In this document: positions 1 to 4,821 of the stretch, in pieces
Layout: each line of letters opens with the position of its first letter
Position numbering within the stretch: the stretch's first letter is position 1
Assembly: GCA_958413095.1 (NCBI GenBank)
Contig: CATYUF010000062.1
Span: 1-8,449, forward strand
Reading direction: 5' to 3'
DNA from: an uncultured Clostridium sp.
GTDB taxonomy: Bacteria; Bacillota; Clostridia; TANB77; CAG-508
Length of the DNA: 8,449 nt
Notes under the pieces: model-generated
What the model saw: only the letters and a program-made list of their open reading frames with translations
What the model was told of the DNA's origin: nothing
The model's database searches: none
Position numbers and translations under genes: made by a program

Positions 1-42
1 TTAAACTTCTTATGATAATTTTTTAAAATTTTAATAATTGAA

Positions 43-102
43 TTGACAAAATTATATTTTTAAGATAAATATATATTATCTTATGGCATATTTAATTGTC
101 AA
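43..102. promoter_or_regulatory. Facing promoter-like elements over a shared dyad
   Basis: A minus-strand promoter-like pair is seen: TTGACA (complement of 97-102), 16 nt, then GATAAT (complement of 75-80), which would fire leftwards out of the window. On the plus strand TTGACA (43-48) is followed after 17 nt by a weaker TAAATA (66-71). The two -10 regions lie in one inverted repeat, TAAGATAA (61-68) and TTATCTTA (76-83), and the -35 hexamers are themselves inverted copies (TTGACAA 43-49, TTGTCAA 96-102). The dyad could be an operator or just the symmetry of two facing promoters. No gene is visible here, so targets are unknown. Confidence 0.4.
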
Positions 103-113
103 GGTTCAATTAA
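92..113. repeat. Small inverted repeat TTAATTG/CAATTAA
   Basis: Perfect 7-bp inverted repeat with an 8-nt loop, between the facing promoter elements and the terminator-like hairpin at 116-155. If a transcript starts near position 78 from the plus-strand promoter-like element, this would be its first stem. Chance occurrence is possible at this base composition. Confidence 0.3.
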
Positions 114-115
114 CA

Positions 116-155
116 AGGCATGTGAAAATTTAGTTTTTTTACATGCTTGATTTTT
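116..155 (+). terminator. Terminator-like hairpin with T tail
   Basis: The stem pairs 116-128 with 136-148; its core is GCATGTGAAAA against TTTTACATGC, with two G-T wobbles and a 7-nt loop. It is followed almost at once by TTTTT at 151-155. This fits an intrinsic terminator for rightward transcription, either of a gene lying left of the window or of a short RNA starting near position 78. The pseudogene remnant begins inside its T tail. Confidence 0.5.
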
Positions 156-381
156 CTATATACTCACAACAGGAGTAACTGAGAGAAATAATGTATTAAA
201 TATTTATGACTTAGCTGGAAATATACTTGAATGGACATTAGAAGGAGTATATGCTAGATATCCAAATGTTGTTAGGGGAGGATATTGCTATACACAATAT
301 AACATTAATGCTTCTTCTCGTAGTTCAGAAGCTGTAAATGGAAGAAATTACTATAATGGCTTCAGAGCAACATTATGGTAA
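151..381 (+). pseudogene. C-terminal remnant of a formylglycine-generating-enzyme-like (SUMF1) domain protein
   Basis: The frame opens right after an in-frame TGA (148-150) and runs 76 codons to TAA at 379-381. It has no ATG, GTG or TTG, so it cannot be a complete gene. The translated piece keeps the hallmarks of the C-terminal end of FGE-sulfatase (SUMF1-type) domains: NIYDLAGNILEWTLE early, VVRGGYCY in the middle (the usual RGGS/N motif), a serine/arginine stretch, and GFRATLW at the end (usual GFR motif). Such domains end many cell-surface or pilin-like proteins of gut clostridia, a point of family knowledge rather than something visible here. The 5' part is gone, and the break coincides with the terminator-like hairpin at 116-155, suggesting deletion or insertion at that point. 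A distant 5' half outside the window cannot be excluded. Confidence 0.65.
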
Positions 382-501
382 ATCTTAAAAAGGTGAAATC
401 AGGCACTGTAGAAAATTTATTTTAAAGTAAAAATAAAAATAGGAATAAAAAAAGAAAAAAATGGAAAAACTAATATAAATCCTACAAAGGAGGGATATAT
501 A
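382..501. other. Non-coding gap before the DUF2953 gene
   Basis: This A-rich stretch shows no convincing promoter pair or terminator. It ends in a very strong ribosome binding site, AAAGGAGGG (486-494), 7 nt before the TTG start at 502. The frame of the downstream gene is already open from 412, but no start codon precedes 502. The promoter of the downstream pair is not obvious to me. Confidence 0.5.
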
Positions 502-1134
502 TTGGTTTTTCTTTTATACCTTCTCTTAATAATATTAATAATATTTATAATAACTATAATAATAATGAAATCAAAAATGTCCATAGAAGTCAAAAATTTA
601 AAAATCAAAGCAAACAAAAAAATATATATGAATGATAATTACAAAATAATATTCAAAGTAATAATATTTAACAAAATACCAATATTAAAATTTATTTTAA
701 ACAATGAAAAATTAGTCTTAGAAAGAAATAAAATAATAAATAAAAAAATTTCAAAAGAAGAAGAAAAATATTTTAAAAATAAAATAAAAAAAGAATTATT
801 TAAACATTTATCAGATATTAGAATAAATAAGCTAAATTTAAAAATCAAAATAGGAACAGAAAATGCTTTTTTTACATCTATGATAATTCCAATAATAAGT
901 TCAATCATAGCAATAATCCTTACGAAAAAAATAACTAATGTAGAAAAACAAAAATATGTAGTAGAACCAATATATTTAAATCAAAATATATTAGAAATAC
1001 TAATTTCTGGTATATTTGAAATGAAAATGATACATATTATAAGTATAATATATATCTTAAAACAAAAAGAAGAAGGAGTGAAGAAAAATGAGCGAACATC
1101 CAATAGAAAGTCTTATGACTACAGCTATGAATAG
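502..1134 (+). CDS. ytfI: DUF2953 family membrane protein (YtfI-like)
   Basis: Predicted 210-residue protein starting with TTG, chosen because AAAGGAGGG sits 7 nt upstream and the hydrophobic first segment (about residues 2-22) begins at once, as in this family. After the membrane anchor comes a basic region (about 25-105), then the conserved part: a LNLKIKIGTENAFFTS stretch, a second hydrophobic segment (about 126-140), and an ISGIFEMKMIHIISIIYIL stretch near the C terminus. These match the DUF2953 family as I know it; no biochemical role is established. In Bacillus subtilis the family member ytfI lies directly before ytfJ (gerW), and the same order is seen here with a 47-nt overlap into gerW, implying co-transcription and translational coupling. 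Probable localisation is the cytoplasmic membrane. The lysine-rich composition reflects the A+T-rich genome. Gene symbol rests on family plus synteny. Confidence 0.72.
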   Translation: MVFLLYLLLIILIIFIITIIIMKSKMSIEVKNLKIKANKKIYMNDNYKIIFKVIIFNKIPILKFILNNEKLVLERNKIINKKISKEEEKYFKNKIKKELFKHLSDIRINKLNLKIKIGTENAFFTSMIIPIISSIIAIILTKKITNVEKQKYVVEPIYLNQNILEILISGIFEMKMIHIISIIYILKQKEEGVKKNERTSNRKSYDYSYE

Positions 1135-1636
1135 CATACAAGATATGATAGATGTAAATACAATTATAGGAGAACCTATTGAAACTTCTAATAATATTGT
1201 TATTATACCAATATCAAAAGTATCTTTTGGATTTGCAGCAGGAGGAAGCGAATTTAAAGGAGAAACAGTTGATGAGTATACAAAGAAGGAAAAAGAAGAA
1301 CAAGTTCAATATAGGTTGCCATTTGGAGGTGGTTCTGGAGCTGGAGTTACAATAAATCCAATAGCCTTTTTAGTGATTCAAGAAAACAATGTGAAACTAA
1401 TGCCAGTAAATCATACTTCATCTTTGGATAAACTATTAGATTATATGCCTGATTTAATGGAAAAAGCTAGTAATGCATTAAATCAATGTTTACAAAGTAA
1501 AATGCAAAATAATGAATCAAATAATGAGGAAAAAGAAAAGAAGATTAATATTAAAAAGAAAGAAAAAATAGAAAAAGAGCCTGAAGAGATAACATATGAA
1601 TTTGAATATGACGAAACAATAGATGATGATGAATAA
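1088..1636 (+). CDS. gerW: Sporulation/germination protein GerW (YtfJ)
   Basis: 182 residues. The start has AAGGAG (1073-1078) 9 nt upstream and lies inside the 3' end of the preceding DUF2953 gene. The N-terminal two thirds is a clear YtfJ/GerW domain: MSEHPIESLMTTAMNSIQDM opening, a VIIPISKVSFGFAAGGSEF strand region (about 39-58), and a glycine-rich LPFGGGSGAGVTINPIAFLVI segment (about 77-97). B. subtilis GerW is about 150 residues; this copy has an extra, highly charged Lys/Glu/Asp tail from about residue 142 onward, probably disordered. In B. subtilis GerW is made during sporulation and is needed for normal L-alanine-triggered germination; its molecular activity is not known. The gene pair is closed by the terminator at 1687-1724, separating it from the spoIIA locus. 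The family call is secure; the germination role is transferred from Bacillus. Confidence 0.9.
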   Translation: MSEHPIESLMTTAMNSIQDMIDVNTIIGEPIETSNNIVIIPISKVSFGFAAGGSEFKGETVDEYTKKEKEEQVQYRLPFGGGSGAGVTINPIAFLVIQENNVKLMPVNHTSSLDKLLDYMPDLMEKASNALNQCLQSKMQNNESNNEEKEKKINIKKKEKIEKEPEEITYEFEYDETIDDDE

Positions 1637-1686
1637 AATTTTATAAGAAGAATAGTGTATAGGAAAGTTTTATACATGAAATAAAG

Positions 1687-1724
1687 AAAGAGCATGTGAA
1701 TGGAAAATAATCATGCTCTTTTTT
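1687..1724 (+). terminator. Intrinsic terminator after gerW
   Basis: Perfect 10-bp inverted repeat AAAGAGCATG (1687-1696) and CATGCTCTTT (1712-1721) with a 15-nt loop, running directly into a T run to 1724. It ends the ytfI-gerW unit. From here to about 1833 I see no gene or further element. Confidence 0.85.
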
Positions 1725-1833
1725 GCGATTGTATGGATTTGTGATGTTTTTTAGTTTATGTTTTGCGAACAATAAAAACTATATTTTTCAATATCATTAA
1801 AATTAAAGATATAATTATAAAAAATAGACCAGT

Positions 1834-1843
1834 TTAGACAAAA
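1834..1843 (-). promoter_or_regulatory. Spo0A-box-like site upstream of spoIIAA
   Basis: The minus strand reads TTTTGTCTAA, nine of ten matches to the Spo0A binding consensus TTTTGTCGAA. It is centred about 22 nt before the -35 element of the promoter at 1861-1889, a position used by Spo0A when it activates promoters in Bacillus. spoIIA is a classical Spo0A target, so the placement makes sense. One ten-base match in A+T-rich DNA is not proof. Confidence 0.45.
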
Positions 1844-1860
1844 CTTCTTATTTTTTGCTC

Positions 1861-1889
1861 TTGGAAAAAAATGTAAAAGAGTATATAAT
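1861..1889 (+). promoter_or_regulatory. Sigma-A-type promoter of the spoIIA locus
   Basis: TTGGAA (1861-1866), 17 nt, then a perfect TATAAT (1884-1889), 68 nt before spoIIAA. In B. subtilis spoIIA is transcribed with sigma-H plus Spo0A; I looked for a sigma-H pair and found only GAGTAT at 1879-1884, which is not at the right spacing from a GGAWWW element. The sequence therefore suggests a sigma-A promoter, possibly helped by Spo0A bound at 1834-1843. Confidence 0.65.
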
Positions 1890-1917
1890 ATCAATATAAA
1901 TTTAAAGAAAGGAGAGT

Positions 1918-1956
1918 ATGGTTATTTTAATTATTAAATATATCATACAAGGCTAA
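1918..1956 (+). CDS. Putative 12-residue leader ORF upstream of spoIIAA
   Basis: ATG at 1918 follows AAAGGAG (1908-1914) closely. The frame reads MVILIIKYIIQG and stops with TAA at 1954-1956, one base before the spoIIAA ATG at 1958. The ribosome binding site here is stronger than the one belonging to spoIIAA (AAGG at 1949-1952, inside the end of this ORF). The arrangement suggests translational coupling: ribosomes ending the mini-ORF could restart at spoIIAA. No similarity to a known peptide is recognised, and it may be only a translation-enhancing device or chance. Confidence 0.35.
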   Translation: MVILIIKYIIQG

Positions 1957-1957
1957 G

Positions 1958-2269
1958 ATGGAATCGAATTATTACCAAGAGGATAAGCTATTAGTATTTA
2001 AAATTACAGATGAAATTGATGATTTTTCAGTACAAAAGATAAGAAGGAGGGCTGATTATGAAATTGAAAGATATATGCCTAAAAGAGTTGTATTTGATTT
2101 TGATAGTGTTTCTTTCATGGATAGTGCAGGAATCGGACTAATTATAGGAAGATACAAATTTGTAAAAATGCTAGGAGGAAAATTAGAATTAACTAATTTA
2201 ACAAGTAGTGTAAAAAGAATTTTTGAAATGAGTGGAATATTAAAATTAATACCTACTACTATAATATAA
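1958..2269 (+). CDS. spoIIAA: Anti-sigma F factor antagonist SpoIIAA
   Basis: 103-residue STAS-domain protein. Unphosphorylated SpoIIAA binds the anti-sigma factor SpoIIAB in the forespore and frees sigma-F; SpoIIAB kinase inactivates it by phosphorylating one serine. The signature is clear: VVFDFDSVSFMDSAGIGLIIGRYK around residues 44-67, with Ser56 in the FMDS motif matching phospho-Ser58 of B. subtilis, followed by the SSVKRIFEMSGI helix region that contacts the partner. It is slightly shorter than the Bacillus protein (about 117), missing some residues at the C terminus. The ATG at 1958 has only a modest AAGG 5 nt upstream and lies 1 nt after a leader ORF. It is followed by an unusually long 113-nt gap before spoIIAB. 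Family assignment is firm. Confidence 0.93.
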   Translation: MESNYYQEDKLLVFKITDEIDDFSVQKIRRRADYEIERYMPKRVVFDFDSVSFMDSAGIGLIIGRYKFVKMLGGKLELTNLTSSVKRIFEMSGILKLIPTTII

Positions 2270-2311
2270 AAGTAATATAATAAAAAGATACAAGAATTAT
2301 TGCCTGTGAGA

Positions 2312-2346
2312 GTTTTTCATTACATTTGTACGAAAACCCCAATTGG
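2312..2346 (+). repeat. Hairpin-forming spoIIAA-spoIIAB spacer element
   Basis: The 113-nt spacer contains an imperfect stem: GTTTT(T)C (2312-2318) pairs with GAAAAC (2332-2337), and TAC (2321-2323) with GTA (2328-2330). It is followed by a CCAATTGG palindrome (2339-2346). There is no T run, so it is not an intrinsic terminator. It could be an mRNA processing or stability site, or the scar of an insertion. Evidence is only the sequence symmetry. Confidence 0.3.
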
Positions 2347-2382
2347 CTATAAGAAGTAAATAAAAGAAAGGGATTATATAAA

Positions 2383-2865
2383 ATGAAAAATGAGTATGAT
2401 AATGAAATGAAAATAGAATTTATAAGCAAATCAGCAAATGAAGCTTTTGCTAGAATTTCAGTAGCAGCATTTGCATCTCAATTAGACCCAACAATAGAAG
2501 AACTAGCAGATATAAAAACAGCTGTATCTGAGGCAGTTACAAATTCTATTATTCATGGATATGAAAGAAAACAAGGAATTGTAAAAGTATTTGCTAGGCT
2601 AAGGGAAAATGAAATAATAATAGAAATATCAGACAAAGGAAAAGGAATTGAAAATATAGATATTGCCAAAGAACCACTATATACAACAAAACCTAATCTA
2701 GAAAGGTCAGGAATGGGATTTACTATAATGGAAAGTTTTATGGATTCAGTCGAAATTGAATCAGTAGTAGGATTAGGGACAAAAATAACAATGACCAAAA
2801 AAATAAAAAATAAAGTAGAAGAAGACGATGAAGATGATGAATTTGCAATGATTACAAAAGAATAA
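2383..2865 (+). CDS. spoIIAB: Anti-sigma F factor / serine kinase SpoIIAB
   Basis: 160-residue GHKL-fold protein that binds and holds sigma-F inactive and, as a kinase, phosphorylates SpoIIAA using ATP. All nucleotide-binding boxes are present: the N box SEAVTNSIIHGY with Glu50 and Asn54, the G1 box DKGKGI at 84-89, the lid motif LYTTKPNLERSGMGFTIM about 99-116, and GLGTKIT about 130-136. The first 140 residues align with B. subtilis SpoIIAB (146 residues); an acidic tail with the run EEDDEDDE, beginning near residue 146, is added here. The start has GAAAGGG (2366-2372) about 10 nt upstream. It sits between spoIIAA and sigF, the universal order of this operon, with 24 nt to the sigF start. 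High confidence. Confidence 0.95.
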   Translation: MKNEYDNEMKIEFISKSANEAFARISVAAFASQLDPTIEELADIKTAVSEAVTNSIIHGYERKQGIVKVFARLRENEIIIEISDKGKGIENIDIAKEPLYTTKPNLERSGMGFTIMESFMDSVEIESVVGLGTKITMTKKIKNKVEEDDEDDEFAMITKE

Positions 2866-2889
2866 ACTAAAAGTAAAGTAGGGAGAGAA

Positions 2890-3641
2890 ATGTTCGAAAA
2901 TAGTGTAGAGGCAATAAAAAAAGCCCAAAGTCGGAGACAAATTTGAAATGGAAAGAATAATAAGAGACAATAATCGGGCTTATATGGAGTATAGTAAAAC
3001 GCTTCAATGGAAGAGGATATGATTTAGAGGATTTATATCAAATTGGGTGTATAGGATTTATAAAATCAATAAAAAGATTTGATACAAATTATGATGTTAA
3101 ATTATCAACATATGCAGTTCCATATATGATAGGAGAAATAAAAAGATATATTAGAGATGATGGCCCAATAAAAGTAAGTAGAGGAATAAAAGAATTAGGA
3201 GTAAAAGTAAAAGAACTGCAAAAAGAATATTTTTATAAAAAAGGAGAAGAAATATCAATAGAAGAAATATCAAAAAAACTAAAAATATCAAAGGAAGATA
3301 TTTTATTAGCATTAGAAGCAACAAATACAGTAGAATCAATAGATAGTACATATTATAGAGATAATAAAGATGGAAATAGCATAAACTTAATAGAAAGACT
3401 TTCAAACAATAGAGATGAAGAAGAAATAATAACAAATAAAATAACATTAGAAAAAATTATAAGTGTATTAGAACCACGAGATAAAGAAATTATACTATTG
3501 AGATTTTACAAAGAAAAAACACAGACACAAGTAGCAAAAATTTTAGGAATAACACAGGTTCAAGTTTCGAGATTAGAAAAGAGAATACTAAATAATATGA
3601 AAGAAATGATTTTGGGGTCGGAGACAAAAATCAGCATTTGA
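2890..3641 (+). CDS. sigF: RNA polymerase sigma-F factor, 5' end in three frames (two apparent +1 shifts)
   Basis: Sigma-F (SpoIIAC) is the first forespore-specific sigma factor. Joining 2890-2931, 2933-2974 and 2976-3641 gives 249 residues (255 in B. subtilis), aligning without gaps across both junctions. The first piece encodes MFENSVEAIKKAQS, the second GDKFEMERIIRDNN, the third begins GLIWSIVKRF. Region 2 includes the GYDLEDLYQIGCIG and STYAVPYMIGEIKRYIRDDG stretches; region 3 follows; region 4 has EPRDKEIILLRFY and an ITQVQVSRLEKRIL helix-turn-helix. The start has AGGGAG (2880-2885) and lies 24 nt after spoIIAB. Unshifted translation would stop at 2944-2946 after 18 codons; after one shift it would stop at 3020-3022. 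The first in-frame ATG of the long third piece is 3126, inside region 2, so a conventional call would yield a truncated 171-residue protein. The 666-nt third part has no further lesion, arguing against simple decay. Confidence 0.85.
2929..2935 (+). other. Apparent +1 frameshift site 1 in sigF (AGT CGG A)
   Basis: The zero-frame codons are AGT then CGG (2932-2934). Skipping C2932 gives AGT GGA and continues with Gly-Asp, matching the Asn-Gly-Asp of B. subtilis sigma-F at the same point. Without the shift a TGA is met at 2944-2946. CGG is a very rare codon in this window. Confidence 0.6.
2972..2978 (+). other. Apparent +1 frameshift site 2 in sigF (AAT CGG G)
   Basis: In the second frame the codons are AAT then CGG (2975-2977). 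Skipping C2975 gives AAT GGG and leads into GLIWSIVKRF, which aligns with RLVWSVVQRF of B. subtilis sigma-F with no gap. Without the shift translation ends at 3020-3022. Same NNT-CGG-R context as the first site, 43 nt upstream. Confidence 0.6.
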
Positions 3642-3719
3642 GTCTAATAGATTCAGCAAAAAAGTAAGATTTGAAAGATGAAGATAAAGACTATCCTCAA
3701 AGGAAGTGATGTAATAAAA

Positions 3720-4745
3720 ATGAAAAATGTTTTAATTTATTTATTCACATTTTTAATAATATGTTTTATTTTACCAGCAATTTTAACTAAAACTACGACA
3801 AAAGTAGAAAAGACAGAACAAAACTCTAACACTCAAGAAAAAGAAGAAATTACAAACAATAATGAAAATAAGGAAAAATATCAATATAATAAATATAGAA
3901 AAATAAAATTATTACATTCAAAGACAGGAGAAATTGAAGAAGTAGAATTAGACACATACTTATGCAATGTAGTTTCAGCTGAAATGCCAGCAGACTTTCA
4001 TATAGAGGCATTGAAAGCACAAGCAATTGTTGCAAGAACATATACAGTATATAAAATAAATAATAAAAAACATCCAAATGCAGATATATGTGATGATTCT
4101 AACTGTTGTCAAGCATGGATAGATAAAGATAAAAGACTAGAAAGATGGGAAGAAGGAAAAAGAGAAGAAAATTGGAGTAAAATAGAAACAGCAGTTAATT
4201 CAACTAATGGAAAAATAATAACATATAATAACCAACCAATTAATGCTTTTTTTCATTCAAATAGTGGAGGTATAACTGAACTTCCTGTAAATGTATGGGG
4301 AGGAGGAAGTGATTTACCATATTTGCAAATAGTAGAAACATCAGGAGAAGATACATATAATCAATTTAATTCAGAAGTTAGTTTAACAAATGATGAATTA
4401 TTAAATAAACTGAAAGAGAAATATTCAGATGTAAAAATAAATTTTGAAGATAATGAAGAAATCAAAATATTAGAATATACAGACAGTAAAAGAGTAAAAA
4501 CAGTAAAACTTGGAAATATTAATATATCAGGAACAGAAGCAAGAAGTATTTTAGGACTTAGGTCTACCAATTTCGAAATAATAAAAGAAAAAGATAGAGT
4601 AATATTTAAAGTTAAAGGATATGGACACGGAGTAGGAATGAGTCAAACAGGTGCAGATAGTATGGCTAAGCAAGGTAAAAATTATGAAGAAATAATAAAA
4701 CATTTTTATGCAGGAATAGAGATAAAAAGTATAAACGAATTATAA
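3720..4745 (+). CDS. spoIID: Stage II sporulation protein D, peptidoglycan lytic enzyme
   Basis: Using ATG at 3720 gives 341 residues (B. subtilis 343) and a start directly at the membrane anchor (about residues 3-22). An upstream in-frame ATG at 3678 would add 14 hydrophilic residues and has no good ribosome binding site; AAAGGA at 3699-3704 fits 3720 better although 15 nt away. SpoIID is a lytic transglycosylase that, with SpoIIP and SpoIIM, degrades septal peptidoglycan to drive engulfment. Seen here: Glu88 in the SAEMP motif, equivalent to the catalytic Glu88 of B. subtilis, followed by ALKAQAIVARTYTVYK; a His118-x5-Cys124-x5-Cys130 pattern like the zinc ligands of clostridial SpoIID; FHSNSGGIT; and a C-terminal GYGHGVGMSQTGADSMA signature. 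It lies 78 nt after sigF and may be partly transcribed from the spoIIA promoter; I found no clear sigma-E promoter in the short gap. Confidence 0.93.
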   Translation: MKNVLIYLFTFLIICFILPAILTKTTTKVEKTEQNSNTQEKEEITNNNENKEKYQYNKYRKIKLLHSKTGEIEEVELDTYLCNVVSAEMPADFHIEALKAQAIVARTYTVYKINNKKHPNADICDDSNCCQAWIDKDKRLERWEEGKREENWSKIETAVNSTNGKIITYNNQPINAFFHSNSGGITELPVNVWGGGSDLPYLQIVETSGEDTYNQFNSEVSLTNDELLNKLKEKYSDVKINFEDNEEIKILEYTDSKRVKTVKLGNINISGTEARSILGLRSTNFEIIKEKDRVIFKVKGYGHGVGMSQTGADSMAKQGKNYEEIIKHFYAGIEIKSINEL

Positions 4746-4763
4746 TTAAAATATAATAAATAT

Positions 4764-4791
4764 GTATATTCTTCTAAAAAAAGGAAATACT
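4764..4791 (+). promoter_or_regulatory. Sigma-F-type promoter of spoIIQ
   Basis: GTATA (4764-4768), 14 nt, then GGAAATACT (4783-4791). The -10 fits the sigma-F pattern GGNNANAHT at every defined position, and the -35 fits GYATA. A start point near 4798 would leave a leader of about 24 nt before the spoIIQ ATG at 4822. spoIIQ is a known sigma-F target in Bacillus. The match also rules out the upstream ATG at 4762, which overlaps the -35. Confidence 0.65.
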
Positions 4792-4821
4792 TGTAATAAT
4801 AAAGTATTTAAGGAGGAGTAT

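Noticed and set aside
78..120. Minus-strand resemblance to rRNA spacer sequence (ACCTTGACAATTAAAT)
   Set aside because: Only a short vague likeness, no rRNA or tRNA sequence nearby, and it is explained by the minus-strand -35 element.
1876..1884. Sigma-H -10-like element AAAGAGTAT upstream of spoIIAA
   Set aside because: The only nearby GGAWWW lies 7 nt away rather than the 11-12 expected, so the sigma-A reading is better.
3151..3447. Long minus-strand frames opposite sigF and other genes
   Set aside because: Leu/Tyr/Phe-rich translations typical of the complement of Lys/Glu/Ile-rich coding DNA.
3126..3641. A stand-alone 171-residue sigma factor starting at ATG 3126
   Set aside because: The ATG is an internal Met inside region 2 with no ribosome binding site; conserved sigma-F sequence continues upstream to 2890 in shifted frames.
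3678..3719. Earlier in-frame start for spoIID at 3678
   Set aside because: It adds hydrophilic residues before the membrane anchor, and AAAGGA at 3699-3704 lies after it, serving 3720 instead.
4762..4821. Earlier in-frame start for spoIIQ at 4762
   Set aside because: It overlaps the sigma-F-type -35 element and has no good ribosome binding site; AGGAGG precedes 4822.
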